64,000 bases of DNA from Methylibium sp035762065 (GTDB lineage: Bacteria; Pseudomonadota; Gammaproteobacteria; Burkholderiales; Burkholderiaceae_C): contig NZ_DASTPW010000036.1 of NCBI RefSeq assembly GCF_035762065.1, positions 29,481 through 93,480 of the forward strand, in the 5' to 3' direction. The stretch's first letter is position 1. Each line of letters starts with the position of its first letter. Positions 7,736 to 17,868 of the stretch are shown here, one piece after another. Under the pieces are notes generated by a model. It saw nothing but the letters and a program-made list of their open reading frames with translations. It was not told the DNA's origin and searched no databases. The translations under genes and the position numbers were made by a program.

Positions 7736-8737
7736 CTACAGCCCGTACTTCAGCGCCGTCGCCTTGCCCCAGAACACCTTGTACGAGAACACCGTGTAGG
7801 CCGCGATCGCCGGCACCGAGATGCACACGCCGACCAGGATGACCTTCAGCGCGGCCGGGCTGCTGGCGGCCTGCCAGATGGTGAGCCGGTCGATCACGAC
7901 GAAGGGATAGATGCTGTAGGCCAGACCGAGGAAGCCCAGCACGAACACCGCGATCAGCGCGGCGAACGGCAGCCAGCACAGCTCGCCCCGCACGATGGGC
8001 TTGCCGAGCACCACGCGCACCGTCAGCAGCAGCGTCGCGGTAGCGAGCGGGATCACCATCAGCGCGATGACTTCCGGCAGCGAGAACCAGCGCTCGCGGA
8101 CCGTCTCGCTGATCCACGGCGTCGCCAGCGAGATGAGCAGCATGCCGACCACCACCGGCAGCCACGCGAGCCGGGCCCAGTGCACGGCCTTGGCCTGCAG
8201 CTCGCCTTCGGTCTTCATGATGAGCCAGGCCGCGCCGAGCAGCGCATAGGCCGCGGGCAGCGCGAGCGCGATCGCCGCGGCGAACACCGAGTAGTTCCAG
8301 CCGTCGTTGCGAAAGCCGCTGACGTAGCGCCCGAGCATCCAGCCCTGCGCGGTGGAGGCGAGCAGCGAGCCGGCGAAGAACGCGCGATCCCACAGTGGCT
8401 TGCGCGCGGTGCGCGCTTTGACGCGGAAGTCGAAGGCGACGCCGCGCAGCGTCAGGCCCACCAGCATCAAGGTGACCGGCAGGTAGAGCTCCTGCAGCAC
8501 CAGGCCATGCGCGCGCGGGAAGGCGATCAGCAGGATGCCGATGCCCAGCACCAGCCAGGTCTCGTTGGCGTCCCAGAACGGGCCGATCGAGGCGATCAGC
8601 ATGTCCTTCTCGTCCGGCGTGGCGCGGTGCATCAGCAGGCCGACGCCGAGGTCGTAGCCGTCGCTCGCGACGTAGATCAGCATCGCGAGGCCCATCAACG
8701 CCATGAAGATCACCGGCAGGGCCTGGTCGAAGCTCAT
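7736..8737 (-). CDS. cydB: Cytochrome bd quinol oxidase subunit II
   Basis: A 333-aa polytopic membrane protein with the CydB pattern (VASDGYDLGVGLL near the N-terminus, IGPFWDANETWLV, and FRVKARTARKPLWDRAFFAGS). It pairs with CydA to form the oxygen-reducing, proton-motive quinol oxidase used at low oxygen or under inhibitor stress. It starts five bases after the cydA stop. No cydX-like small subunit is present downstream, because the convergent aor operon ends immediately next to the cydB stop. Confidence 0.95.
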   Translation of the reverse strand: MSFDQALPVIFMALMGLAMLIYVASDGYDLGVGLLMHRATPDEKDMLIASIGPFWDANETWLVLGIGILLIAFPRAHGLVLQELYLPVTLMLVGLTLRGVAFDFRVKARTARKPLWDRAFFAGSLLASTAQGWMLGRYVSGFRNDGWNYSVFAAAIALALPAAYALLGAAWLIMKTEGELQAKAVHWARLAWLPVVVGMLLISLATPWISETVRERWFSLPEVIALMVIPLATATLLLTVRVVLGKPIVRGELCWLPFAALIAVFVLGFLGLAYSIYPFVVIDRLTIWQAASSPAALKVILVGVCISVPAIAAYTVFSYKVFWGKATALKYGL

Positions 8738-8742
8738 CGGGT

Positions 8743-10131
8743 TCACGAGGCGCTGCCGCCGGCCAGCGCCTCGGCCTTGCGCCCTTCGGACACCTCGGCG
8801 ACGCTGGGTTGCAGCACTTCCTCCGGCTTCGAAGCCATGTAGGCCAGCACGCGCACGTAGGCCAGGATCAGCACCGCGTACAGCGTGAGGTAGAGCCCCA
8901 GGCTCGTGCTCACCATGCCGGCGGTGACGCTCGGCGCCACCACGTCGGCGGTGCGCACGAGGCCGTGGACGATGAAGGGCTGGCGGCCGATCTCGGTGAC
9001 GTACCAGCCGGCGAGCGTCGCGACCCAGCCGGAAAACGTCATGCCGGCCAGCACCCAAAGCAGCGGGCGCGGGAAGCGATCGGCCTGCCACTTCGCGCGG
9101 CGCGCGACGAACCAGCCGACCCAGCTCACCAGCAGCATCAGCACGCCCATGCCGACCATCACGCGAAAGGCCCAGAACACCGGCGCGACCGGCGGATGCG
9201 CGTCGGGAAACTCGTTGAGCCCGCGGATCTCGCCTTCGACGTCGTGCGTGAGGATCAGGCTGGCGAGCCCGGGGATCGGCACCGGGAAGCTCACGACGTT
9301 CTCGCGCGCCTCGCCGTCGGGCCAGGCGAACAGCAGCAGCGGCACGCCCTTCTCCGTCTTCCACACGCCTTCCATCGCGGCGATCTTCTGCGGCTGGTGC
9401 TCGAGCGTGTTCAGGCCATGCAGGTCGCCGACGAACATCTGCACCGGGATCGCGATCGCGGCGAGCGTGAGGCCGACGCGCATCACGCGCGGCGCCGAAT
9501 TCGCCGACTTGCCGCGCAGCAGCTGCCACGCCGAAAGGCCGGTGAGCAGGAAGGCACAGGTCAGCGCCGAGGCGAGCAGCATGTGAGTGAAGCGGTAGGG
9601 GAACGAGGGGTTGAAGATCACCTCGAACCAGCTCTTCACGTGGAAGACGCCGTCGATCACCTCGTGGCCGGCGGGCGTCTGCATCCAGGAGTTCAGCGCG
9701 AGGATCCAGAACGCGCTGAGCGTCGTGCCGAAGGCGACGAAGAACGCCGCCATCATGTGCACCCGCTCGCTGACGCGACCGTGGCCGAACAACATGATCC
9801 CGAGGAAGCCTGCCTCGAGGAAGAAGGCGGTCAGCACCTCGTAGCCCAGCAGCGGCCCGGCGACGTTGCCGACCTTCTCCATGAAGCCCGGCCAGTTGGT
9901 GCCGAACTGGAAGCTCATCGTGATGCCGCTGACCACGCCGAGCGCGAAGGACAGCGCGAACACCTTGGTCCAGAAGCGGAAGGCGCCGAGCCAGGCGGTG
10001 TCGCGCGTGCGCAGCCAGCGCCAGCGGAAGAACAGCAGCAGCCAGCCGAGCGCGATCGTGATCGTGGGAAAGAGGATGTGGAAGCTGATGTTGGCGCCGA
10101 ACTGCGCACGCGCCAGCGTGAGAGCGTCCAT
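8743..10131 (-). CDS. cydA: Cytochrome bd quinol oxidase subunit I
   Basis: A 462-aa membrane subunit carrying the haems and the quinol site. Visible ligands and motifs are H18 (ISFHILFP), H183 (FTHMLL), the quinol-binding K249/E254 pair in EHQPQKIAAMEG, and GRQPF. It is about 60 residues shorter than Escherichia coli CydA, the difference lying in the Q-loop. That places it with the short-loop, CIO-type oxidases, many of which resist cyanide. It is first gene of the cydAB pair and its neighbour in the other direction is coaBC, divergent. Confidence 0.95.
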   Translation of the reverse strand: MDALTLARAQFGANISFHILFPTITIALGWLLLFFRWRWLRTRDTAWLGAFRFWTKVFALSFALGVVSGITMSFQFGTNWPGFMEKVGNVAGPLLGYEVLTAFFLEAGFLGIMLFGHGRVSERVHMMAAFFVAFGTTLSAFWILALNSWMQTPAGHEVIDGVFHVKSWFEVIFNPSFPYRFTHMLLASALTCAFLLTGLSAWQLLRGKSANSAPRVMRVGLTLAAIAIPVQMFVGDLHGLNTLEHQPQKIAAMEGVWKTEKGVPLLLFAWPDGEARENVVSFPVPIPGLASLILTHDVEGEIRGLNEFPDAHPPVAPVFWAFRVMVGMGVLMLLVSWVGWFVARRAKWQADRFPRPLLWVLAGMTFSGWVATLAGWYVTEIGRQPFIVHGLVRTADVVAPSVTAGMVSTSLGLYLTLYAVLILAYVRVLAYMASKPEEVLQPSVAEVSEGRKAEALAGGSAS

Positions 10132-10223
10132 GGGATCGAAGCTCCGTGTCGTCGCGTCGCGCCAGGGGATGCCGGCGCGACCGCAAGACTCTAGCGAAGG
10201 CGGCGCGTGTCGATAATCCGGCG

Positions 10224-11486
10224 ATGCAAGACCCGGCCGCCGCCTCGCTCAAGGATCTCGCCGGCAAGCGGCTGGTGCTGGGCTTGTCGGGCGGCATCGC
10301 CTGCTACAAGGCGGCCGAGCTGCTGCGGCTCTTCGTCAAGGCTGGCGCCGAGGTGCAGGTGGTGATGACGGCTGCGGCGCAGCAGTTCATCACGGTGGCG
10401 ACGATGCAGGCGCTGTCGGGCCGGCCGGTGTTGACCGACACCTGGGACGAAAGCTCGACGCCCGACCGCATGCCGCACATCCACGCGACCCGCGCGGCCG
10501 ACGCGATCGTCGTGGCGCCGGCGAGCGCCGACTTCATCGCCCGGCTCGCGCAGGGCCGGGCCGACGAACTGCTCGGCCTCATGTGCCTTGCCCGGCCGAT
10601 CGAGCGTTGCGCGCTGCTCGTCGCGCCCGCGATGAATCGCGAGATGTGGAGCCATCCGGCGACGCAGCGCAACCTGGCGCAGATCACGGCCGACGGCGCG
10701 GTGCTGCTCGGCGTTGGCTCCGGTGCGCAGGCCTGCGGCGAGTACGGCGACGGCCGGATGCTCGAAGCCGCCGAGCTGCTCGACGACGTCACTGCCTTCC
10801 TGTCGCCGAAGCCGCTCGCCGGCGATCGGGTGCTGATCACCGCCGGGCCGACCTTCGAGGCCATCGATCCGGTGCGCGGCTTGACGAACCGGTCGAGCGG
10901 CAAGATGGGCTTCGCGCTCGCCCGCGCCGCGCGCGAGGCCGGCGCTCAGGTCACGCTGGTGGCCGGTCCGGTGCATCTGCCGACGCCGCGCGGCGTGACG
11001 CGGCTCGACGTGCAGAGCGCCGAGCAGATGCTGAAGACCGTGCTGCCGCTCGCGGCCGATCACGGCATCTTCATCGCGACCGCGGCGGTCGCCGACTGGC
11101 GGCCGAAAACGCTGGCTCCGCACAAGATCAAGAAGGAAGCGGGCAACAGCGGGAAGAAGGAAGCCCCCAGCTTCGAGCTGACCGAGAACACCGACATCCT
11201 CGCGGCCGTCGCCGCGCTGCCCCGTGCGCCGTTCTGCGTCGGCTTCGCCGCCGAGAGCGAGAACCTCGCCGCGCATGCACGCAGGAAGCTCGAAGCGAAA
11301 CGGCTGCCGCTGGTCGTGGGCAACCTCGGTCCGCAGACCTTCGGGCGCGACGAGAACGCGCTGCTGCTCGTCGACGCGAACGGCGAGCAGCCCCTGCCGG
11401 CCGATGGCGGGAGTGCGGACAAGCTGATGCTCGCGCGGCTGCTGGTCGCCGAGATCGCGCGGCGCCGCGCTTCGATCCGCACCTGA
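10224..11486 (+). CDS. coaBC: Bifunctional phosphopantothenoylcysteine decarboxylase / phosphopantothenate-cysteine ligase
   Basis: A 420-aa coenzyme A biosynthesis enzyme. The N-terminal flavin decarboxylase half (about 1-190) has LSGGIACYKAAEL, the HIHATRAAD active-site region and C171 in GAQACGEYGDGRM. The C-terminal synthetase half has VLITAGPTFEAIDPVR, NRSSGKMG, and the AAVADWRPK-KIKK active-site segment. Fusion and length are normal. The ATG at 10224 gives the standard N-terminus. It is followed 17 bases later by dut, the classic coaBC-dut order. Confidence 0.96.
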   Translation: MQDPAAASLKDLAGKRLVLGLSGGIACYKAAELLRLFVKAGAEVQVVMTAAAQQFITVATMQALSGRPVLTDTWDESSTPDRMPHIHATRAADAIVVAPASADFIARLAQGRADELLGLMCLARPIERCALLVAPAMNREMWSHPATQRNLAQITADGAVLLGVGSGAQACGEYGDGRMLEAAELLDDVTAFLSPKPLAGDRVLITAGPTFEAIDPVRGLTNRSSGKMGFALARAAREAGAQVTLVAGPVHLPTPRGVTRLDVQSAEQMLKTVLPLAADHGIFIATAAVADWRPKTLAPHKIKKEAGNSGKKEAPSFELTENTDILAAVAALPRAPFCVGFAAESENLAAHARRKLEAKRLPLVVGNLGPQTFGRDENALLLVDANGEQPLPADGGSADKLMLARLLVAEIARRRASIRT

Positions 11487-11503
11487 GCCGCAGCGAGCGC
11501 GCA

Positions 11504-11965
11504 ATGGTGACGAGCAGGCCCCGGATCGACGTTCGCGTGCTCGACCCGCGCCTTGCCGAGCGCATGCCGGGCTACGCGACGGAGGGCAGTGCCGGCCTCG
11601 ACCTGCGCGCCTGCCTCGACGCGCCGCTGGTGCTCGAGCCCGGCCGCACCGCATTGATCCCGACCGGCCTTGCGATGCACATCGCCGACCCGGGCCTTGC
11701 CGCGCTGATCCTTCCGCGCTCGGGGCTCGGCCACAAGCACGGCATCGTGCTCGGCAACCTGGTCGGCCTGATCGACAGCGACTACCAGGGCCCGTTGATG
11801 GTCAGTTGCTGGAATCGAAGCCACGCGCCGTTCACGATCGATCCCTTCGAGCGGATCGCGCAGCTGGTGATCGTGCCGGTGGTGCAGGCGGACTTCCGCG
11901 TGGTCGAGAGCTTCGAGGTTTCCGAGCGCGGCGCTGGCGGCTTCGGGTCGACCGGCAGCAACTGA
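11504..11965 (+). CDS. dut: Deoxyuridine 5'-triphosphate nucleotidohydrolase (dUTPase)
   Basis: A 153-aa trimeric dUTPase that hydrolyses dUTP to dUMP, keeping uracil out of DNA and supplying thymidylate synthesis. All five motifs are visible: GSAGLDLRA, PRSGLGHKHG, GLIDSDYQGPL with the catalytic Asp, the RIAQLVI segment and the C-terminal RGAGGFGSTG loop. It is co-transcribed with coaBC and convergent with the FKBP gene. Confidence 0.96.
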   Translation: MVTSRPRIDVRVLDPRLAERMPGYATEGSAGLDLRACLDAPLVLEPGRTALIPTGLAMHIADPGLAALILPRSGLGHKHGIVLGNLVGLIDSDYQGPLMVSCWNRSHAPFTIDPFERIAQLVIVPVVQADFRVVESFEVSERGAGGFGSTGSN

Positions 11966-12035
11966 GCGCTGCTCTCGCAAGTTCGGGCGGCGCGCACCGC
12001 GCCGGAGGGTTGGGCCGCCTCGAGCGGCGGCGGGC

Positions 12036-12557
12036 TCAGTGCAGGTGCGGCGACGGCGGCATCGCGCTCAGCACGCTGAGCGCGGAGGTGCTGACCGAGC
12101 CGGCTTCGACTTCCTCGGCCGTCGCTTCCCGCACGTCGCGCACCGTCAGAGCCAGCACCAGCGCCATGCCGGCCAGCGGGTGGTTGCCGTCGAGGACCAC
12201 GTGGCTGTCGTAGACCTCGGTGATCGTGTAGATCGCCTCGGCCGGCATGTCGCGGGTGGTCGCGCCTTCGGGCAGGCCGTCGAACTGCATGCCGGCTTCG
12301 ATGTGCTCGGGGAAGACGCTGCGCTCCTCGAAGAAAACGAGGTCGGCGTCGTAGTCGCCGAACGCGTGCTCGGGCTCGAGATGCAGCGTCGCGGCGAAGC
12401 CTTCCTCCTGGCCGACCAGGGACTCCTCGACCTTGCTCAGCAGATCGTCGCCGCCGACGAAGAACTCGACCGGCTCGGTCAATTCGTCGATGAGCTGGCC
12501 CTGGGTGTCTTCGAGCCGCCAGGTCAGGCTGACGACGCACGGGGGAGTGATCTGCAT
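12036..12557 (-). CDS. SlyD-like FKBP-type peptidyl-prolyl isomerase
   Basis: A 173-aa cytoplasmic prolyl isomerase/chaperone. The FKBP fold is interrupted by an insert-in-flap domain with the SlyD hallmark VVLDGNHPLAGMAL. The first-strand region (SLTWRLEDTQGQLID, EFFVGG) is FKBP-like, but the usual xIPGLExAL loop has become LLSKVEESL, so isomerase activity may be weaker. It lacks the His/Cys-rich metal-binding tail of E. coli SlyD; the tail here is Ser/Ala-rich and ends PSPHLH. The start at MQITPP (12557) is preferred to an ATG seven codons upstream. Divergent from the cupin gene, with 20 bases between. Confidence 0.85.
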   Translation of the reverse strand: MQITPPCVVSLTWRLEDTQGQLIDELTEPVEFFVGGDDLLSKVEESLVGQEEGFAATLHLEPEHAFGDYDADLVFFEERSVFPEHIEAGMQFDGLPEGATTRDMPAEAIYTITEVYDSHVVLDGNHPLAGMALVLALTVRDVREATAEEVEAGSVSTSALSVLSAMPPSPHLH

Positions 12558-12577
12558 GGCCGGGTCATGATCGCACA

Positions 12578-13735
12578 ATGAATTTCATGGGAAACGGAGC
12601 GGACCTCGACGCGCCGCTCGCGCTGCTGGGCGGCGCGAGCGCGCGTCGATTCATGCAGCGCCATTGGCAGAAGAAGCCGCTGCTGGTGCGCGGCGCGATG
12701 CCTGGCGTGCAGCCGCCGACGACGCGCGCGGCGCTGTTCGAACTCGCGGCGAACGACGACGTCGAGTCGCGGCTCGTGATGCAGGACGAACGCGGCTGGC
12801 GCCTGCGACGCGGGCCGTTCGCGCGGCGCGCGCTGCCGGCGGCGCGCCGGCCCGGCTGGACCTTGCTGGTGCAGGGACTCGATCTGCACGAACCGGCCGC
12901 GCAGGCCTTGCTGAGGCCGTTCCGTTTCGTGCCGGCGGCGCGGCTCGACGACCTGATGCTGTCCTGGGCCAGCGATGGCGGCGGCGTCGGGCCTCATCTC
13001 GATTCTTACGACGTCTTCCTGCTGCAAGTCCAGGGGCGCAGGCGCTGGCGCTGGGGGCGTGCGCGCGACACCCGCTTCAAGCCCGGGCTGCCGCTGAAGA
13101 TCCTCGAGCACTTCGAGCCCACCGAGGAGGCACTGCTCGAGCCGGGCGACCTGCTCTACCTGCCGCCCGGCTGGGCGCACGAAGGCGTCGCCGCGGGCGA
13201 ATGCATGACCGCCTCGATCGGTTTCCGTGCGCCGACGCGCGCCGGGCTCGCCGCCGAGCTGCTCGGGCGGCTGGCCGATGCGGCGCCGGCCGCAGGCGAC
13301 GGCGCGCTGTACCGCGACCCGGCGCAAGCCGCGAGCGCCGAGCCGGGCCGCATGCCGCCGGCGCTGCAAGCCTTCGCGCGCGATGCGGTCGAGCGGGCGC
13401 TGCGGCGCCCCGGTGCGATCGAACTCGTGCTCGGCGAAGCGCTGAGCGAACCCGGCGCGCGCGTCGGCTTCGACGCGGCCGAGGGGCGCAGCGCCTGCGG
13501 AGGGGTCGAACTCGCACGGGGCACGCGCATGCTCTACGACGACACGCACGTGTTCATCAACGGCGAGTCCTGGCGGGCAGGCGGGCGTGACGCGAAGCTG
13601 CTGCGCCGGCTGGCCGACCGTTTCGCACTCGACGCCGCGGGGGTCGCCGGCGCGAGCCGCGAAGCCCGCGCGCTGCTTGACGATTGGCTTGCGGCCGGCT
13701 GGCTGCAGGAGCGCGCCGCAGGAGACCCGGCATGA
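12578..13735 (+). CDS. JmjC/cupin ribosomal-protein arginine hydroxylase-like (YcfD/RoxA family)
   Basis: A 385-aa Fe(II)/2-oxoglutarate oxygenase of the YcfD (ROX) family, whose E. coli member hydroxylates an arginine of ribosomal protein L16. The iron triad is H140 and D142 (GPHLDSYD) and H201 (PPGWAHEG). The N-terminal FMQRHWQKKPLLVRGA and the C-terminal winged-helix tail (RRLADRFALD...DDWLAAGWL) match the family. Length is typical. Its stop overlaps the start of the next gene (ATGA). Confidence 0.88.
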   Translation: MNFMGNGADLDAPLALLGGASARRFMQRHWQKKPLLVRGAMPGVQPPTTRAALFELAANDDVESRLVMQDERGWRLRRGPFARRALPAARRPGWTLLVQGLDLHEPAAQALLRPFRFVPAARLDDLMLSWASDGGGVGPHLDSYDVFLLQVQGRRRWRWGRARDTRFKPGLPLKILEHFEPTEEALLEPGDLLYLPPGWAHEGVAAGECMTASIGFRAPTRAGLAAELLGRLADAAPAAGDGALYRDPAQAASAEPGRMPPALQAFARDAVERALRRPGAIELVLGEALSEPGARVGFDAAEGRSACGGVELARGTRMLYDDTHVFINGESWRAGGRDAKLLRRLADRFALDAAGVAGASREARALLDDWLAAGWLQERAAGDPA

Positions 13736-14220
13736 CCATCGACGCCGCACCGGCCGCCTTCGAAGGCCGTGAAGCTTTCGCCCGCGCGCTGATCCACGCG
13801 ATGCAGCACAGCGCCGAGCGCGGCGCCGCACAGATCTGGTGGGCCGACGCCGATTTCGCGCACTGGCCGCTCGGCCGCGCCGAACTGCTCGACGCGCTCG
13901 GCGCCTGGGTGAGGACCGGCCGCCGGCTGACCTTGCTCGCCGCCGGCTACCGGGATTTCGCCGCCCGCCACCCGCGCTGGGTCGCCTGGCGGCGCGTCTG
14001 GTCGCACAGCGTGCAATGCCTCGCAGTGCACGAGGAACTGGCGACTCAGGTGCCGACGCTGCTGTTGAGCGCCGATCTCGCGGTGCGCGCCACCGATCCG
14101 CTGCGCCTGCGCGGGCAGTTGGTGCACGAGGCGGCGGAGCTAGCACGCTGCCGCAAGCTGATCGAGGCGCTGTCGCAGCGCAGCGAGGACAGCTTCCCGG
14201 TGACGACCCTCGGGCTTTGA
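13732..14220 (+). CDS. Unknown conserved-type protein coupled to the ribosomal oxygenase
   Basis: A 162-aa soluble protein starting in the stop of the preceding oxygenase gene. It has no signal peptide or membrane helix. It contains tryptophan-rich stretches (AQIWWADADFAHWPLG and RHPRWVAWRRVWSH) and an ATDPLRLRGQL segment; I cannot assign a function. In related bacteria small proteins of this kind accompany ycfD-like genes, so a link to ribosome modification or to a general stress role is possible but unsupported. Confidence 0.75.
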   Translation: MTIDAAPAAFEGREAFARALIHAMQHSAERGAAQIWWADADFAHWPLGRAELLDALGAWVRTGRRLTLLAAGYRDFAARHPRWVAWRRVWSHSVQCLAVHEELATQVPTLLLSADLAVRATDPLRLRGQLVHEAAELARCRKLIEALSQRSEDSFPVTTLGL

Positions 14221-14395
14221 GCCCGCGGCCGTGCCGGCCCCGGGGGTCGCGGCATGCCCCGATGGCACAATCGCTGGCTAGGCAAAGGCTGCCCGAGCGG
14301 CCTGGGTCTTGGAGAATGCGGTGCTGCTTCATCGAGCTTTCGCGTTCCGACAACCACCGGTGTGTTCAGCCCTTCCTTGAATTGAGGACCCCCAC

Positions 14396-14695
14396 ATGAA
14401 GAATTCGCTCCTGTTGGCTTCCCTGGTCGCCGCCGTTGCCCTTGCCGCCTGCGGCAAGAAGCCGGAAGACGCCGCTGCCGCTGCGCCGGCCGCTCCCGCC
14501 GCTTCGGCAACGGGTGCCGCGGCCTCGGCCGCCGGCGATGCGGCAGCCGCCGCGGGCGCCGCCGCCTCGGCCGCCGTCGGCAGCGCGACCGACACCGCCG
14601 CCTCGGCCGCCGCAGGCGCTGCCGCCGGTGCCGCTTCGGCCGCCGGTGCCGCTGCCGACGCTGCTTCGGCTGCCGTCGACGCCGCCAAGAAGTGA
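14396..14695 (+). CDS. Alanine-rich small lipoprotein
   Basis: A 99-aa protein with a lipoprotein signal peptide (MKNSLLLASLVAAVALAACGKK; lipobox LAAC, lipidated C19). The mature part is almost only Ala with Ser, Gly and Asp in repeated ASAAxxAA(G/D)AA patterns, predicted to be one long amphipathic helix, and ends DAAKK. GAGGA lies 8 bases upstream. Function unknown; similar alanine-rich lipoproteins are envelope spacers or stress-induced proteins. It is a monocistronic unit, with a 175-base leader region before it and a strong terminator behind it. Confidence 0.82.
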   Translation: MKNSLLLASLVAAVALAACGKKPEDAAAAAPAAPAASATGAAASAAGDAAAAAGAAASAAVGSATDTAASAAAGAAAGAASAAGAAADAASAAVDAAKK

Positions 14696-14729
14696 TGCCT
14701 CGCGGCCACCGGCCGCGCGCATCGAGCAA

Positions 14730-14752
14730 GCCGCCCCACGGGGCGGCTTTTT
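14730..14752 (+). terminator. Rho-independent terminator of the lipoprotein gene
   Basis: A GCCGCCCC stem pairs with GGGGCGGC around a two-base centre and is followed by TTTTT. It begins 34 bases after the lipoprotein stop. The remaining 170 bases up to the metallo-hydrolase stop hold nothing I can identify. Confidence 0.9.
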
Positions 14753-14921
14753 GTTGGGCGGCTCAGATGCTTCGAAGGAGTCCAGCGCGTCTGGGCAGAC
14801 CGCGCCCGAGGCGCGCCATCAAGGCGCGAAGCACAGCCGCAGCTCGGGCTAGCGCGAAGCACCGGCAACGCCGAAGGCGTGCCTCGGGGTGAGGGGGCGT
14901 GCCGGGCTCGTTCACCGCTTT

Positions 14922-15698
14922 TCAGCGCAGGTCGAGCCAGCCGAAGCCCTCGTCGTGCGTGGCGACGACGATGTCGTCCGGCCGCGTACCCAGCACCGCG
15001 GCGAGCGCGCCGCTGGCCAGCTCGCGCCGGTTGTTCTGCAGGCTCAGGTGCGCAGCGACGACGTGCCGCAGCCGCTCGTGGCGGCACGCCGCGAGCACCT
15101 CGGCCGCCGCGTCGTTCGCCAGATGGCCGAAGCGCCCGCTGACGCGTGCCTTCAAGGACGCCGGGTAGGCCGACGCCGCCAGCATCGCGCGATCGTGGTT
15201 GCATTCGAGCAGGAGCGCCTCGCAGCCGGCGAGCGCCGCCGTCGCATGCGGCGTGACCGAGCCGGCGTCGGTCAGCACGCCGAGACGCCGCGCGCCGTCG
15301 CCGCAGACCAGCTGCAGCGGCTCGGCCGCGTCGTGTGGCACGGTGTAGGGCCGCAGCTCGAGCGCGCCGACGGCGATCGGCTCGCCGTCGCGCGCGAAGT
15401 GCAGCAGCCCGGCGTCGAGCGCCGGCTCGCCGGCGGCCCGCCAGGTGCCGCGGCTGGTCCACAGCGCGATGCGATGCCGGCGCGCGAGCGCGAAGGCGCA
15501 GCCGATGTGATCGCCGTGCTCGTGCGTGACGAAGATCGCGTCGATCGCCTCCGGCGCGACGTCCGCGCGCGCGAGCCGCAGCGCCAGTTCCTTCAGCGTG
15601 AAGCCGCAGTCGATCAGCACGCGCGTGCCGTCGCCGCCGCCGGCCTCGACGACCGCCGCGTTGCCGGTGCTTCCGCTGCCGAGGCTGCAAAAGCGCAT
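14922..15698 (-). CDS. Metallo-beta-lactamase-fold hydrolase (YycJ/WalJ-like)
   Basis: A 258-aa MBL-fold protein beginning with the family-typical MRFCSLGSGSTGNA. The metal-binding THEHGDHIG motif is intact, with later ligands in VLTDAGS, ECNHD and AAHLSLQNN. YycJ-type enzymes act on nucleic acids (exonuclease activity has been reported for relatives), but the substrate here is unknown. It is the last gene of the dapA-bamC-hydrolase cluster, a common order in betaproteobacteria. The gap to bamC is 23 bases. Confidence 0.85.
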   Translation of the reverse strand: MRFCSLGSGSTGNAAVVEAGGGDGTRVLIDCGFTLKELALRLARADVAPEAIDAIFVTHEHGDHIGCAFALARRHRIALWTSRGTWRAAGEPALDAGLLHFARDGEPIAVGALELRPYTVPHDAAEPLQLVCGDGARRLGVLTDAGSVTPHATAALAGCEALLLECNHDRAMLAASAYPASLKARVSGRFGHLANDAAAEVLAACRHERLRHVVAAHLSLQNNRRELASGALAAVLGTRPDDIVVATHDEGFGWLDLR

Positions 15699-15721
15699 CG
15701 GCGGCTACTTCCGACGCAGCC

Positions 15722-16912
15722 TTAGCGCAGGTCGGTGACGAGGCGCTCGAGGATGCGCTTGGCGGCGGGGCCGGTCTCGGTCGCGCCCTGGTTGTTCAGC
15801 ACCGTGACCGTGCTCGTGTCGGTCTGGCCCTTCACCGCGATGCGGTAGCGCGCGAGCGCGTTGGCCTTGTCCTTGTCGTTGCCGCCGCCGAAGATCCGGC
15901 TGAAGAAGCCCGGCTCCTTCGCGTCTTCCGAGCCCGGCTCCACGTAGCGCACGAAGTACAGACCCTGAGCGCGGTCGCGGTCCTCGACGGTGAAGCCGCC
16001 GCGGTCGAGCGCGAGGCCGACGCGGCGCCAGGCGCGATCAAAGCCGTCGTCCACCTGCAGGCTGCTGCCTTGCTCGCCGCCGACCATTCGCGCACGCGCT
16101 GCGGGCGGAGCGACGGCCGCAGGCGCTGCGGCCGCCACCGTGGCCGCAGCCTCGGCGGCCCTGGCCTGCTCTTCCTTCGCGCCCAGCTTGAGCATCAGGC
16201 GCGACAGCATGATCGCCTCGAGCTCGGGATCCGAAGGCCGCGGCTGCCACATCGTGCTGCCTTTGCGCTCGTCGGTGTAGACCTCGACCATGCCGCGATG
16301 GCTGATGTAGATCTCGCTGCCGCCGTCGGCGCCGCGTTCGATGCGGGTGCGGAAGCGGTCGCGCTCGCCGGTGTCGTAGAGGCCGTCGAAGACGCGGCCG
16401 ATGGTGCTGCGGATGAAGTCCTGCGGCAGCTTCGCGCGGTTCTCGTTCCAGTTGGTCTCCATCACGCCGACGTCCTTCTGCTCAACGTCGAGCGCGAAGC
16501 CGCGCTCGGCCCAGAAGGCCTGCAGTTGCGGCCAGAGCTGCTCCGGCGTCTGCTTGGTCGCGATCCAGCGCTGCGCGCCGGCGCGCTCGAGCTGCACGTC
16601 GCCGTAGGCCGCCGGCGCGACGGCGTTCGGCGCACTGGCGGCGGCACCCGGTGCCCCCGGCGTCGTGACGCCCGGCGCGGCCGGCGTCTGCAGCGCCGCG
16701 GCGCTGATGCTGCCGCCGGTGGGCTGGTAGCGGCTGTCGCGGTTGAGCTGCGTGAGATCGGGCGGGACCTCGAGCGAAACGGATTTCGCCGCGCTGGTCT
16801 TGTAGTCGACCTTGTCGCCCTGCAGCTTTTCGTTGATCGACGAGCAGCCGGCCAGGCCGAGCGCGCACGCAAAGAACGCGCCGGCGGCGCGCGAGACGGG
16901 AGAAAGCTTCAT
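15722..16912 (-). CDS. bamC: Outer-membrane assembly lipoprotein BamC (NlpB)
   Basis: A 396-aa lipoprotein with a signal ending LGLAGC (lipid anchor on the Cys). The conserved unstructured N-terminal stretch (SLEVPPDLTQLNRDSRY) contacts BamD, and two helix-grip domains follow (about 120-230 and 275-390) separated by an Ala-rich linker. BamC is an accessory of the BAM complex that inserts beta-barrel proteins. It starts 14 bases after the dapA stop; dapA-bamC linkage is widespread. Confidence 0.93.
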   Translation of the reverse strand: MKLSPVSRAAGAFFACALGLAGCSSINEKLQGDKVDYKTSAAKSVSLEVPPDLTQLNRDSRYQPTGGSISAAALQTPAAPGVTTPGAPGAAASAPNAVAPAAYGDVQLERAGAQRWIATKQTPEQLWPQLQAFWAERGFALDVEQKDVGVMETNWNENRAKLPQDFIRSTIGRVFDGLYDTGERDRFRTRIERGADGGSEIYISHRGMVEVYTDERKGSTMWQPRPSDPELEAIMLSRLMLKLGAKEEQARAAEAAATVAAAAPAAVAPPAARARMVGGEQGSSLQVDDGFDRAWRRVGLALDRGGFTVEDRDRAQGLYFVRYVEPGSEDAKEPGFFSRIFGGGNDKDKANALARYRIAVKGQTDTSTVTVLNNQGATETGPAAKRILERLVTDLR

Positions 16913-16926
16913 CGGATGGAGGACTC

Positions 16927-17808
<882 letters not shown>

Positions 17809-17868
17809 GACGGATTCCTCGGGAAGCGCGGAATTCTAGCCAGCCACCCTGGCCGACTCGACGCTGCG

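Noticed and set aside
11966..12035. GC-rich inverted repeat between dut and the FKBP gene as a terminator
   Set aside because: The stem is short and imperfect and no T-run follows on either strand.
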